From: Bacteroidales bacterium
Lineage (GTDB): Bacteria > Bacteroidota > Bacteroidia > Bacteroidales > Dysgonomonadaceae
DNA: 35,387 nt
Assembly (NCBI GenBank): GCA_012727735.1
Contig: JAAYGM010000295.1
Span: 1-35,387, forward strand
Reading direction: 5' to 3'
The first letter of the stretch is position 1; each line of letters begins with the position of its first letter. The position numbers were made by a program, and so were the translations under genes. The notes under the pieces were generated by a model that saw only the letters and a list, made by a program, of their open reading frames with translations, did not search any database and was not told the DNA's origin. Shown one piece after another: positions 25,538-35,387 of this stretch.

Positions 25538-28402
25538 ATGGAACGCATTTTTTGTATAGCACTGGGAATCCTTCTGTTTGTCTCCTGTACATCAACCGGC
25601 TTTGAAAAGACAGAAAACGGAGTTATTGTCCGGTTGAAACAGGAAAATAATTCGGGTGTAAGCACCATCCGGTTAAATGTGGTCAATGAGAAGATTATTC
25701 ATGTCTCGGCCACAAAACAGAGAAATTTCTCGAATGAGGAAAGCCTGATCATCAAGCCCGGATTAACATTGTCCGACAAGTTCAGTGTGGAAGAGAAAGA
25801 GGAGATGATCATACTTTCTACCGATTCCCTGGATGTAACCATTCACAGAACTACAGGCGAAATAGCTTTCCTGAATAAGAAAGGGGAAACAATACTCCGC
25901 GAAAACAAGGGTGGCGGAAAAACAATTACACCCATAGAAGTAGAGGGAACCAAAGGCTATACGGTGCACCAGGTGTTCGAGTCACCAGATGACGAAGCCT
26001 TTTATGGTTTGGGTCAGCATCAGGCCGATGATTTTAATTACAAGGGAAAAAATGAGTCGCTGTTCCAGTACAATACCAAAGTATCCGTACCTTTTGTTAT
26101 ATCTAATAAAAATTATGGCATCGTATGGGATAATTATTCGCTGAGTAAATTTGGCGATGTGCGTGATTATACCAATCTCGATCAATTCAGGCTTTATGGC
26201 AGTGACGGAGCAGAAGGAGGACTCACTGCTGTATATTCGGTAAATAACGATTCTTCAAAAACAATAGTCCGCAACGAGAGCAAACTCGATTATCAGTTCA
26301 TACCCTTACTGAAAAATTTCCCCGAGGATTTTGACCTGAATCACGCAAACGTAATATGGAGTGGTGAGATAGAAGCTCCCGAAAGCGGATTGTACCGTTT
26401 CTTCCTCCATTATGCCGGTTATACCAAGGTATATCTTAACAATGAACCGGTAGTGGAAGAGCGTTGGCGTACTGCATGGAACCCCAATAGCTACAAGTTT
26501 GAATATCACTTCCGGGAAGGTGAAAGAGTACCCCTACGCATAGAGTGGAAGCCCGATGGGGATGTCTCTTATATCGCGTTGAAAGCATTAAGCCCTGTTT
26601 CAGAGAAGGATCAGAACAAACTCTCACTCTGGAGTGAGATGGGTAATGGCATCGATTACTATTTTGTTGCTGGCAACAACATGGACGATGTGATCAGCGG
26701 TTACAGAACTCTAACCGGGAAATCACAGATTATGCCTAAATGGGCCATGGGGTTCTGGCAAAGTCGTGAACGATATAAAACACAGGATGAAATAGTGGAA
26801 ACCCTTGCTGAATTCAGAAAAAGAGAGATACCCATCGATAATATTGTACAGGACTGGAGTTATTGGCCGGAACAGGAATGGGGCAGTCACAAGTTCGACA
26901 AGGAACGATTCCCTGACCCGAAAGGGATGGTCGACCAGATACACGACATGAATGCCCGGATCATGATCTCCGTATGGCCCAAATTTTATCTGAATACCGA
27001 TCATTACAAGGAGTTCGACAAAAACGGATGGATGTATCAACACGCGGTGAAAGACAGTATCCGTGACTGGATCGGACAGGGTTATATTGGTTCTTTTTAT
27101 GATGCCTACGCCGAAGGTGCTCGCGATCTTTTCTGGAAACAGCTCGATGAAAACTTATATTCCCTCGGTGTGGATGCCTGGTGGATGGATGCTTCCGAAC
27201 CCAATATACAGGATAATACCGACATCAATTACCGTAAAAAACTGTCTGGCCCCACAGCTCTCGGCCCTTCCACAAAATACTTCAATGCCTATTCGCTGGT
27301 CAATGCAGAGGCTATTTATGAGGGTCAGAGGAGTGTCAACCCCGATGACCGTGTATTCCTGCTGACACGATCAGGCTTTACCGCTATCCAGCGCTATTCC
27401 ACAGCGGTTTGGAGTGGTGATATCGGTACGCGATGGGAAGATATGAAGGCTCAGATCTCCGCCGGCCTCAACTTTGCATTGTCAGGGATCCCCTACTGGA
27501 CAATGGATATCGGCGGATTTTGCGTGGAAAAAAGATACGAGCAGGCTCAATATTACTATCAGGCTACCGGAATTGAAAATGAGGACCTGAAAGAATGGCG
27601 CGAGTTAAACAGCCGCTGGTCACAGTTTGGCGCCTTTGTCCCGCTGTTCCGTTCCCACGGACAGTTTCCCTACAGAGAGATCTTTCACATCGCACCGGAA
27701 GGTCATCCTGCATATCAATCTATGCTCTACTATAATAAACTCCGTTATCGTTTGATGCCCTATATCTATTCGATGGCCGGGATGACCTATTTCAACGACT
27801 ACACCATCATGCGTGCCCTGGTAATGGATTTTGGCAAAGACCCGGAAGTAAATGATATCGGCGACCAGTATATGTTTGGGAGTTCACTGATGGTTTGTCC
27901 TGTATACCAATACCAGGCGACAAACCGCGAGGTTTATTTCCCTGCCACCACCGGTTGGTATGATTTCTATACCGGAGCATTCATTGAGGGGGGACAAAAA
28001 CAACTGGTAGATGCTCCCTATAGTCGTATGCCACTTTTCGTGAAAGAAGGGGCTATTATCCCCTTTGGACCGGAAATTCAGTATACCGACGAGAAAAAAC
28101 CCGAACAGATTACATTGTATCTGTTTGCCGGCAAAAACGGCACTTACACGCTCTACGAAGACGAAGGGGTGAACTACAATTACGAAAAGGGAGCTTATGC
28201 TACCATCGGCTTCCAGTACGACGATGCAACCCATACTCTCGAAATCGGTGAGAGACAGGGATCGTTCAATGGTATGTTGCAGGAACGTACCTTTAATATT
28301 GTTTGGGTGGATAAAAACAGACCGCAGGGTGTAAACCCCGATGCAAAAGGTATGGAAGTCTTTTACACGGGTAAAGCACAAAAGATAAATATTGGAAAAT
28401 GA
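25538..28402 (+). CDS. GH31 alpha-xylosidase-like lipoprotein with PA14 insert
   Basis: 954 aa. Lipobox LFVSC (Cys17). N-terminal beta-sandwich to about residue 235; a PA14 domain inserted at about 236-352 (SGEIEAPESGLYRFFLHYAG, TKVYLNNEPVVEERW); then the GH31 catalytic barrel and C-terminal sandwiches. The nucleophile is Asp551 in DAWWMDASEPN and the acid/base Asp628 in STAVWSGDIGTRW. A PA14 insert in this place is known from Cellvibrio japonicus Xyl31A, an alpha-xylosidase acting on xyloglucan oligosaccharides, so that activity is likely; alpha-glucosidase activity is the main alternative. It begins 126 bp after the HTCS and overlaps the GH2 gene by 4 bp, so both enzymes are made together. 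Confidence 0.92.
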   Translation: MERIFCIALGILLFVSCTSTGFEKTENGVIVRLKQENNSGVSTIRLNVVNEKIIHVSATKQRNFSNEESLIIKPGLTLSDKFSVEEKEEMIILSTDSLDVTIHRTTGEIAFLNKKGETILRENKGGGKTITPIEVEGTKGYTVHQVFESPDDEAFYGLGQHQADDFNYKGKNESLFQYNTKVSVPFVISNKNYGIVWDNYSLSKFGDVRDYTNLDQFRLYGSDGAEGGLTAVYSVNNDSSKTIVRNESKLDYQFIPLLKNFPEDFDLNHANVIWSGEIEAPESGLYRFFLHYAGYTKVYLNNEPVVEERWRTAWNPNSYKFEYHFREGERVPLRIEWKPDGDVSYIALKALSPVSEKDQNKLSLWSEMGNGIDYYFVAGNNMDDVISGYRTLTGKSQIMPKWAMGFWQSRERYKTQDEIVETLAEFRKREIPIDNIVQDWSYWPEQEWGSHKFDKERFPDPKGMVDQIHDMNARIMISVWPKFYLNTDHYKEFDKNGWMYQHAVKDSIRDWIGQGYIGSFYDAYAEGARDLFWKQLDENLYSLGVDAWWMDASEPNIQDNTDINYRKKLSGPTALGPSTKYFNAYSLVNAEAIYEGQRSVNPDDRVFLLTRSGFTAIQRYSTAVWSGDIGTRWEDMKAQISAGLNFALSGIPYWTMDIGGFCVEKRYEQAQYYYQATGIENEDLKEWRELNSRWSQFGAFVPLFRSHGQFPYREIFHIAPEGHPAYQSMLYYNKLRYRLMPYIYSMAGMTYFNDYTIMRALVMDFGKDPEVNDIGDQYMFGSSLMVCPVYQYQATNREVYFPATTGWYDFYTGAFIEGGQKQLVDAPYSRMPLFVKEGAIIPFGPEIQYTDEKKPEQITLYLFAGKNGTYTLYEDEGVNYNYEKGAYATIGFQYDDATHTLEIGERQGSFNGMLQERTFNIVWVDKNRPQGVNPDAKGMEVFYTGKAQKINIGK

Positions 28403-30918
28403 AAAACAGCGTGGCCATATTAATGCTGCTTGGTATTGTTCTTATTGGCTTTAATGCTTGTCGGGATAATAACCGGAGACCTCGTGAATCAGAGATTTTC
28501 AATAGTGGATGGCTTTTTTCCGTGGGTGATACACCCGAAGCAAGTAACACGCTCTTCAATGATAGTGGTTGGAGAGAGTTGGAGCTGCCCCACGATTGGG
28601 CCATTGAAGGCGATTTCAGTGAGGCTCACCCTTCAGGTAGCGGTGGAGGAGCCCTGCCCGGAGGAGTTGGGTGGTATCGGAAAACCTTTTCACTGGATGA
28701 ATCCCATGAAGGGAAAAAGATATTCATCGATTTCGATGGGGTTTACATGGATTCCGATGTATGGATCAATGGCATACATCTCGGACACCGCCCCTACGGC
28801 TACATATCGTTTCGGTATGACCTCACTTCCCATTTGAAGTTTGATGCGGAAAATGTAATATCGGTGAGGGTAGATAACAGCGAACAACCCAATTCGCGCT
28901 GGTATTCGGGCTGTGGAATATACAGGAATGTATGGCTCACTAGTGTCTACCCTGTATATGTAGATTTGTGGGGAGTATATGTAACCACACCGGAAGTCAC
29001 CGAAGAAAGCGCGCTGGTAAATGTAAAGACGACGGTAAAAAATGAGACACCCCGGGAGGTGAACATTAAAACCGAAACATCCATCGTGGATGCATCAGGG
29101 AAAAAGATCGCTTTCGTATCAGTCTCACGGAAACAGGCTGCCGGCACTTCTCTGGAGACCGGCCAGGACATCACTGTACAACAACCAAAATTGTGGAGCG
29201 TTGAAGAACCTTATCTATATGAGATCGTCACACGGATATTCGTAGATGAAAAACAGACCGATGAATATGTGACTTCGCTCGGAATTCGCTCTTTCTCGTT
29301 CGATGCGGAAAAAGGATTCTTCCTCAACGGTGAGCCGACGAAAATAAAGGGCGTCTGCATGCACCACGACCTGGGTTGTCTCGGCGCAGCAGTCAACACC
29401 AGGGCCATTCAACGGCAACTCGAGATATTGAAGGAGATGGGTGTAAACGGAATCCGTACAGCCCATAATCCCCCGGCCCCGGAGCTGCTTCAGTTGTGTG
29501 ACCAGATGGGGTTCATCGTCATGAATGAAACGTTCGACATGTGGCGTAAGCGGAAAACTACCTATGACTACTCCCGTTATTTTAATGAGTGGCACGAACG
29601 GGATTTGACAGATCATATCCTCCGCGACCGCAATCATCCTTCGGTTTTTATGTGGAGTATCGGAAACGAAGTGCTTGAACAGTGGACCCATGCCGATGCT
29701 GATACACTCGATCTCCGGCAGGCCAATCTGCTGCTGAACCTCAACCGTGACGAACCATCACTCGACGAAATGAACACGGAGGAGTTGAGTGTGAATGCAC
29801 TGTTGACGGAAAAACTGGCCAACATCGTAAAAAGATTGGATCCTACCCGACCAGTGACTGCCGGCAACAACGAAACAAATCCGGCCAATCATCTCTTTAC
29901 ATCGGGTGCGCTCGATCTGATCGGATTTAATTATCATGGAAATGATTACCCGAACGTGCCCGCCAACTTCCCCGGAAAACCATTTATTGCCACAGAGACC
30001 ACCTCGGCATTAATGACCCGTGGCTATTACCGGATGCCGGGTGATTCCATGTATATCTGGCCCGTGCGATGGGATATCCCGTTTACCGATCCCTCCTATG
30101 CCTGTTCTTCCTACGATAATTGTCACACTCCCTGGGGATGTACACACGAGCAGGCATGGAACGACGTGAAAAATTCCGATTTTATCAGCGGGATGTATAT
30201 CTGGACAGGATTCGACTATCTAGGCGAGCCAACGCCTTTCTGGTTCCCTGCACGGAGTTCCTATTTCGGTATTGTAGATCTGGCCGGTTTCCCGAAAGAT
30301 GTCTATTACATGTATCAATCGGAATGGACCGACAAAGATGTGCTACATCTCTTTCCCCACTGGAACTGGAAGCAGGGTGAAATCGTCGATCTGTGGGCCT
30401 ACTATAACAATGCCGATGAGGTGGAACTATTCCTGAATGATGTCTCGCAGGGCATCAGAAGAAAAGAAGGTGATCAGCATCACGTTTATTGGCGACTGCC
30501 TTTCGAACCTGGCAGGGTCAAAGTGATCTCCAGGAAAAACGGTAAAGAGGTTTTATCGAAAGAGATACAGACAGCCGGTGAGCCGGCACGGGTTCGTTTG
30601 ACACCCGACCGGCGCGTGATCAGTGCCGACGAACAAGATCTGAGTTTTGTGACCGTGGAAGTGTTGGATGCAGCGGGCACTGTTTGCCCCACTGCTGAAA
30701 ACCTGATTCGTTTCAACGTGTCGGGTAATGGCACTATCGTGGGGGTAGACAATGGCAACCCAACCAGTCTGGAGCGCTTTAAGGCATCCGAACGGAAAGC
30801 ATTTTATGGTAAATGTCTGGTTGTGGTGAAAGGTGAGAATAAGAGTGGCGTAATCCATCTGACGGCGGAGTCGGATGGATTGTTGAAAGAGGCGATTGAG
30901 ATACAGGTAACGAAGTAG
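28399..30918 (+). CDS. GH2 lipoprotein, probable beta-galactosidase
   Basis: 839 aa. Lipobox GFNAC (Cys21). GH2 layout: sugar-binding jelly roll (VGWYRKTFSLDES, DSDVWINGIHLGHRPYGYIS), Ig-like domain, TIM barrel, then DUF4982 and a C-terminal Ig-like domain (from about 640 to the end), a combination common in Bacteroidota GH2 enzymes. RTAHNPPAPELLQLCDQMG is the GH2 signature. The acid/base is Glu424 in WSIGNEV and the nucleophile Glu533 in FIATETTSA. Both are present. Beta-galactosidase is the likely activity, since the partner GH31 and the HTCS suggest galactosylated xyloglucan side chains; other GH2 activities cannot be excluded. It starts inside the GH31 stop (ATGA). Confidence 0.9.
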   Translation: MKNSVAILMLLGIVLIGFNACRDNNRRPRESEIFNSGWLFSVGDTPEASNTLFNDSGWRELELPHDWAIEGDFSEAHPSGSGGGALPGGVGWYRKTFSLDESHEGKKIFIDFDGVYMDSDVWINGIHLGHRPYGYISFRYDLTSHLKFDAENVISVRVDNSEQPNSRWYSGCGIYRNVWLTSVYPVYVDLWGVYVTTPEVTEESALVNVKTTVKNETPREVNIKTETSIVDASGKKIAFVSVSRKQAAGTSLETGQDITVQQPKLWSVEEPYLYEIVTRIFVDEKQTDEYVTSLGIRSFSFDAEKGFFLNGEPTKIKGVCMHHDLGCLGAAVNTRAIQRQLEILKEMGVNGIRTAHNPPAPELLQLCDQMGFIVMNETFDMWRKRKTTYDYSRYFNEWHERDLTDHILRDRNHPSVFMWSIGNEVLEQWTHADADTLDLRQANLLLNLNRDEPSLDEMNTEELSVNALLTEKLANIVKRLDPTRPVTAGNNETNPANHLFTSGALDLIGFNYHGNDYPNVPANFPGKPFIATETTSALMTRGYYRMPGDSMYIWPVRWDIPFTDPSYACSSYDNCHTPWGCTHEQAWNDVKNSDFISGMYIWTGFDYLGEPTPFWFPARSSYFGIVDLAGFPKDVYYMYQSEWTDKDVLHLFPHWNWKQGEIVDLWAYYNNADEVELFLNDVSQGIRRKEGDQHHVYWRLPFEPGRVKVISRKNGKEVLSKEIQTAGEPARVRLTPDRRVISADEQDLSFVTVEVLDAAGTVCPTAENLIRFNVSGNGTIVGVDNGNPTSLERFKASERKAFYGKCLVVVKGENKSGVIHLTAESDGLLKEAIEIQVTK

Positions 30919-31029
30919 AGCCTGTAGACAACCGCACCGCAATTTAATACATATGTTTTTTAATTGATTCGCTCGATCTGATAGACAGGCGACTAATACA
31001 TTGAATGTTAAACTAATAATTGTGTAGGT

Positions 31030-34000
31030 ATGATAAACATGAATCTTAAACGAAGTATAAATAGTGGTTATTTATACTGTTTCCTAATCGGGATGTCACT
31101 GATCCTCTTGCCACCGGTGACACTCCATGCAGAGTCTTTGCAAGTGAATACCGTCAGTGGGACCGTGGTCTCGGCAACCGATGATGAGCCACTCATCGGT
31201 GTGACCGTATTTGTAAAAGGTACTTCCAACGGTACGGTGACAGATATTGACGGACACTTTGTCATTCAGGCAAATCAGGGGCAGACGCTTGTCTTCTCCT
31301 ATGTTGGGTTTGTGACACAGGAGGTGATCATAAGTGGCAATCTGATCAATGTAAGCTTGGCGGAAGACACCGAAGTGCTTGAGGAGCTGGTGGTGATTGG
31401 CTACGGTGTGCAAGCCAAGAAGCTATCTACCGGAGCCACCGTACAGGTGAAAGGCGATGAGCTGGCCAGGATGAATACCATCAGCCCCTTGCAGGCTCTC
31501 CAGGGCAAAACGCCCGGGGTAAACATCACCTCTACCTCCGGACAACCGGGCTCCGATATGAAAGTGGTGATACGCGGTCTGGGTACCATCGGGAACTCCA
31601 GTCCGCTCTACCTGATCGACGGGATAGGGGGCGACATATCCTCGTTGAACCCCTCCGACATCGAGAGCATCGATGTACTCAAAGATGCCGCCTCGGCCGC
31701 TATCTATGGAGCACAGGCTGCCAACGGAGTGGTGCTGATCACCACCAAAAGCGGCAGGGAAGGAAAAGCAGAGGTGAATTTCGATGCTTACTACGGTGTG
31801 CAGAATGTGGCCCGCAAGGCCGATATGCTGAATGCAACCCAGTATATGACCATCATGGATGAGCAGAGCCTGAACAGCGGCAACGCAGCATACAACTGGG
31901 AGGGTTTTCAATCGATATATGATGCCAATGGCCGGGTGTATGATACCGACTGGGTGGACACGATGTTTAAAAACAATGCGGTCACCGAGAGTTATGCACT
32001 GGGTGTGACCGGCGGATCAACTGCTTCCACCTACGCCCTCTCATTGGGTTACATGAGTCAGGAGGGGGTAGTGGGAGGTGCCGATGTGTCTGCCTACGAG
32101 CGGTATAATTTCCGCATCAACTCGGAACATAAATTATTTAACGGCTTCATGAAGATCGGCGAACAGGTGAGCTTCATCTACCGCACAAACAATGGCATCA
32201 GCGTAGGCAATCAGTACAACAACTCGTTGAGAGGTGCTTTTGGTGTATCACCGTTGGCACCGGTCTATAGTGACAATAACTCCTATGATTCGCCTTACAA
32301 CGATACAAGCAACAGCGACTGGTATAATGGTGAAGGGAACCCCTACGGTCTTATGATGACCAACACCAACAACGAGAACAAAGCCGCAACATTTAACGGT
32401 AACATCTATGCTGAGATAGAACCGATGAAGGGGTTGAAATTTCGCACACTGTTCGGTACCGTATACAATACGAGTGAGTACCGTAGCTTCACACCGCTGT
32501 ATCATTTCAGTATCTATAGCTACAACGATACCCGTACCAATGTATCACAAAATATGAATCACGGGCTCGGTATGACCTGGACAAATACCGCTACCTACGA
32601 CTGGTCGGTGAACGATCATGCATTCAACGCGTTGCTTGGTATGGAAGCCTATCGCTACCAGGGTACTTATCTTGGAGCGGGCAACGGCATATTGAAAGAG
32701 GGCTTCGACACCTGGAAGTATGCCTATGTCAACAACGGAACCGCCTCTTCCAGTACCGATGGACTGAGCGCATCGGGAAGCCCGCATGATGATGCACGCA
32801 GCATCTCCTACTTCGGTCGTTTAGGATGGAACCTGAAGGAGACCTATATGGTCAATGCCACCCTGCGTGCCGACGGCTCCTCCCGCTTTGCCAAAGGCAA
32901 CCGGTTCGGCTACTTCCCCTCTCTTTCTGCCGGATGGACACTCACTAATGAGGCTTTCATGGAGGATGCTCCGGCATGGATCAATTTCGTGAAGTTGCGT
33001 GCCAGCTGGGGGCAGGTGGGAAACCAGAATATTGCCAACTATCAGTATCTGGCTCCGATGAAAAACAGCAATACACACTATTTGTTTGGTAATGGTGGTT
33101 ATAGCGATGCGGATGCTGCCCAGCAGCTGGCTACGAACTGGGGTGCCTATCCCAACCGCCTGGCCAACGAGAAGGTAACCTGGGAGACCTCTGAACAGTC
33201 AAACATCGGTCTGGATGCCTATCTGTTCCGTACCCGTCTGGGGGTGAATATCGATTTCTATCAGAAAGATACCAAAGACTGGCTGGTGCAGGCGCCTATT
33301 CTGGCGACCGTGGGTGCAGGTGCTCCTTTTATCAACGGAGGAAGTGTGAAGAACAGCGGTGTGGAGGTGGCATTGAACTGGAACGACCAGCTGAATAGCG
33401 ACTTCAGTTATAACATCGGAATAAACGGTGCCTACAATACCAATGAAGTAGGTGAGATCCCTACCGAAGATGGGATCATTCACGGACAAACCAACCAGTT
33501 GTATGACAATACACCCGAGTTTTATCGTGCGGAGAATGGCATGCCCATCGGGTACTTCTGGGGATACAAGTCAGATGGTCTTTTTCAGAATGAACAGGAG
33601 ATCACCAACTGGATCGCAGCCGGTAATGGTGTGCTACAGAATGATGTGAAACCCGGAGATGTGAGATACATAGACGTGAATCAGGATGGTGTGATCGACG
33701 ATAACGACAAGGTGAATCTGGGTAATGGCATGCCCGACTTTACATACGGTTTCAACCTCGGGCTCGGATACAAAGGTTTCGACTTTTCTGTTCAGGCGAG
33801 TGGCGCTGCCGGACAGCAGATCGTGCAGTCGTACAGGAACTACACCAACAAGTATGCCAACTATACCACCGCCATCCTTGGCCGCTGGACCGGTGAAGGT
33901 ACCAGCAACAGGATACCCCGTGTGACTGAACAGAACATCAACTGGCAGTTCTCCGATCTTTTCATTCAGGATGGCGATTATCTGCGCATCACCAACATCA

Positions 34001-34212
34001 CGCTGGGTTACGACTTCTCCCGCTTTGTGAAACCAAAGTTCATCAGTCAGGCGCGCATCTATGCACAGGTACAAAATGCCTTTACCTTTACCAGGTATGA
34101 AGGGATGGACCCGGAAATCGGTTACGGTACCGATGGTTGGGTGACGGGCATCGATGTAGGTTACTACCCTCGTCCCCGAACAGTTCTTTTCGGTGTCAAT
34201 CTTACATTCTAA
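31030..34212 (+). CDS. susC: SusC-family TonB-dependent transporter of PUL 2
   Basis: 1060 aa, complete. Signal peptide (about residues 1-35, ending LHAES), carboxypeptidase-regulatory-like domain (SGTVVSATDDEPLIGVTVFV, GTVTDIDGHFVI), TonB-box-like LEELVVIGYGVQAKK, plug (VVIRGLGTIGNSSPLYLIDG, LKDAASAAIYGAQAANGVV) and a 22-strand-type barrel ending PRTVLFGVNLTF. It imports oligosaccharides through the outer membrane with TonB energy. ATGs at 31030 and 31039 are both possible starts. It follows the GH2 gene after 111 bp and precedes susD by 18 bp. Unlike the PUL 1 homologue it has no internal stop, and its N-terminal domain is clearly paralogous (shared GTVTDIDG core). Confidence 0.96.
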   Translation: MINMNLKRSINSGYLYCFLIGMSLILLPPVTLHAESLQVNTVSGTVVSATDDEPLIGVTVFVKGTSNGTVTDIDGHFVIQANQGQTLVFSYVGFVTQEVIISGNLINVSLAEDTEVLEELVVIGYGVQAKKLSTGATVQVKGDELARMNTISPLQALQGKTPGVNITSTSGQPGSDMKVVIRGLGTIGNSSPLYLIDGIGGDISSLNPSDIESIDVLKDAASAAIYGAQAANGVVLITTKSGREGKAEVNFDAYYGVQNVARKADMLNATQYMTIMDEQSLNSGNAAYNWEGFQSIYDANGRVYDTDWVDTMFKNNAVTESYALGVTGGSTASTYALSLGYMSQEGVVGGADVSAYERYNFRINSEHKLFNGFMKIGEQVSFIYRTNNGISVGNQYNNSLRGAFGVSPLAPVYSDNNSYDSPYNDTSNSDWYNGEGNPYGLMMTNTNNENKAATFNGNIYAEIEPMKGLKFRTLFGTVYNTSEYRSFTPLYHFSIYSYNDTRTNVSQNMNHGLGMTWTNTATYDWSVNDHAFNALLGMEAYRYQGTYLGAGNGILKEGFDTWKYAYVNNGTASSSTDGLSASGSPHDDARSISYFGRLGWNLKETYMVNATLRADGSSRFAKGNRFGYFPSLSAGWTLTNEAFMEDAPAWINFVKLRASWGQVGNQNIANYQYLAPMKNSNTHYLFGNGGYSDADAAQQLATNWGAYPNRLANEKVTWETSEQSNIGLDAYLFRTRLGVNIDFYQKDTKDWLVQAPILATVGAGAPFINGGSVKNSGVEVALNWNDQLNSDFSYNIGINGAYNTNEVGEIPTEDGIIHGQTNQLYDNTPEFYRAENGMPIGYFWGYKSDGLFQNEQEITNWIAAGNGVLQNDVKPGDVRYIDVNQDGVIDDNDKVNLGNGMPDFTYGFNLGLGYKGFDFSVQASGAAGQQIVQSYRNYTNKYANYTTAILGRWTGEGTSNRIPRVTEQNINWQFSDLFIQDGDYLRITNITLGYDFSRFVKPKFISQARIYAQVQNAFTFTRYEGMDPEIGYGTDGWVTGIDVGYYPRPRTVLFGVNLTF

Positions 34213-34230
34213 CTCACAAATGCACAAATT

Positions 34231-35387
34231 ATGAACAAGATAAAATCAAATATAATAGCAGTAGTGCTTCTTACACTGATGATGGGGATGATCTCCTGCT
34301 CTGAAAGCTTTCTGGATGTCGAGTCCAAGACGGAGTCCACTACCGGTACTTCCTATAAGAACGAAAAAGATGTCTGGCGTGCACTGATCGGTTGTTACGA
34401 CGGATGGCGTCAAACCTCTTCCGCCATGCAGATAGGCTTCTATCAGGGTGCCGAAATCATGAGTTACGAGTGTTTCGGTGGAACCGGGAATGCCGACGGA
34501 CGCGGATTTCAGGCCATCGACCGTTTCGACCTCTCTCAATCGCCGGCCGACCTGAATATGTATGAGAACGACTGGAAAAACTATTACGCTGCAGTGTATC
34601 GCTGCAATGAATTGATCTCCCGTGAAGAAGAGATCAGCTGGAACGAAACAAACAGCCTGAAGGAGACCTATATGGGTGAGTGTCGTGCCATCCGCGCCCT
34701 GCTCTATTTCGATATGGTACGTCTTTGGGGTAACATCCCGCTATTCGATGAGCCGGTGAATGAAAACAGGCCACAGGTCGATCCTGCAGAGGTATTCGCA
34801 TTGATCTTTGAAGATCTGAAATATGCCATGGAAAACATCCCCGCCGATGCTTACCCTAAAGCAAACGCGGCAGCCAACGATGGTCACATCACCCGCTATG
34901 CCGCGGCTGCACTGTTTGCTCGCGCCTATCTTTTTTATACGGGTTATTATGGCAGCGAACCGGCGGGTGCTACCAAAGCGGAAGCCCTGGCTGCACTTGA
35001 GGAGATCATCTCTTCGAACGAATACAGCCTTGTGAGCGAATTCAAAAACCTGTGGCCCGCCTCCTCGGCCGGTGTTGCAGAAATAGGAGATATGGAAACA
35101 TTGCTGGGTACCTATGCAGGTGATGGCAACAGTGAAACCATCCTGGCCCTGAAGTTCACCAGTTCGCAAGACTATAATGGCAATAACGACGGCAACCGCT
35201 GGCAGGTAATGGTCGGCATGCGCAATCTGAATGCTGCTCCTTACGGGAAGGGATGGGGTGCCCTGACAGTAAATCCCGCTTTTGTCAGTGAATTTAAAAA
35301 TGGCGATACACGTCGTACTGCTTCTATCATTGACCTTGCAGGTGAAGGAGTGACCGCGTTGGACGACTTTGAAGCCAGCTACAAAGA
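34231..35387 (+). CDS. susD: SusD/RagB-family lipoprotein of PUL 2, 3' end outside the window
   Basis: ATG 34231, open to the last base (385 full codons, no stop). Signal peptide with lipobox GMISC (Cys23), then SESFLDVESKTESTTGTSYK. SusD helical motifs: WKNYYAAVYRCNELISREEE, MGECRAIRALLYFDMVRLWG, NIPLFDEPVNENRPQVDPAE, AEVFALIFEDLKYAMENIP and YAAAALFARAYLFYTGYYG. It would form the glycan-binding lid over the adjacent SusC. About a third of a typical SusD is missing past the edge. The first ORF residues follow susC by 18 bp, so the pair is one transcript. Confidence 0.95.
   Translation, partial: MNKIKSNIIAVVLLTLMMGMISCSESFLDVESKTESTTGTSYKNEKDVWRALIGCYDGWRQTSSAMQIGFYQGAEIMSYECFGGTGNADGRGFQAIDRFDLSQSPADLNMYENDWKNYYAAVYRCNELISREEEISWNETNSLKETYMGECRAIRALLYFDMVRLWGNIPLFDEPVNENRPQVDPAEVFALIFEDLKYAMENIPADAYPKANAAANDGHITRYAAAALFARAYLFYTGYYGSEPAGATKAEALAALEEIISSNEYSLVSEFKNLWPASSAGVAEIGDMETLLGTYAGDGNSETILALKFTSSQDYNGNNDGNRWQVMVGMRNLNAAPYGKGWGALTVNPAFVSEFKNGDTRRTASIIDLAGEGVTALDDFEASYK

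Noticed and set aside
28430-28837. 135-codon plus-strand frame inside the GH2 gene
   Set aside because: It is a shifted frame of clear GH2 coding sequence with no homologous features.
30920-30990. Inverted repeat GCCTGT/ACAGGC upstream of the PUL 2 susC
   Set aside because: The 6-bp arms are 59 bases apart and no promoter or terminator context supports them; likely chance.

Overview
The window is from a Gram-negative bacterium of the Bacteroidota, most likely order Bacteroidales. The reasons are two SusC/SusD pairs, many lipoproteins with a Cys lipobox, a hybrid two-component system, and a conserved dut-TPR-DUF4292-EnvC core block. The family could be Dysgonomonadaceae or a relative, but genus cannot be fixed from what I see. 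The genetic code is standard code 11: TAA, TAG and TGA all end intact genes. Coding density is high and no gene-free stretch exceeds 300 bases; the longest is about 204 bp (11275-11478). I see no RNA genes, IS elements or CRISPR arrays.

Left half (1-15209), all on the minus strand. Read in transcription order it runs: a conserved hypothetical protein; a membrane-spanning beta-propeller/LuxR-type one-component regulator; then a polysaccharide utilisation locus (PUL 1) of SusC, SusD, a LamG-domain lipoprotein, a GH144-type glucanase lipoprotein, a GH3 beta-glucosidase, a Ser-type S1 sulfatase and a GH43-like lipoprotein that leaves the window. The GH144 + GH3 pair points to beta-1,2-glucan: GH144 would release sophorose or short oligosaccharides and GH3 would split these to glucose. 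A -7 box (TAcgTTTG, 4420-4427) ahead of GH3 suggests that GH3, sulfatase and GH43 can be transcribed separately. PUL 1 carries two in-frame nonsense codons: TAA at 10480-10482 in susC (codon 265 of about 1004) and TAG at 148-150 in the GH43 gene (codon 99). In both cases the same frame continues as clear family sequence. PUL 1 therefore looks recently inactivated, unless the stops are sequence errors.

Centre (15275-21091), plus strand: dut, a TPR protein, a DUF4292 lipoprotein, an EnvC-like murein hydrolase activator with a degenerate LytM site, and a NupG-type nucleoside transporter. This is ordinary cell-maintenance content lying between the two PULs.

Right half (21236-35387), plus strand: PUL 2. 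A 1391-aa hybrid two-component sensor/regulator precedes a GH31 lipoprotein with a PA14 insert (probable alpha-xylosidase), a GH2 lipoprotein (probable beta-galactosidase) that overlaps it by 4 bp, then SusC and a SusD cut by the window end. The enzyme pair suggests side-chain removal from xyloglucan-type oligosaccharides; no backbone-cutting enzyme is visible, and it may lie beyond the right edge.
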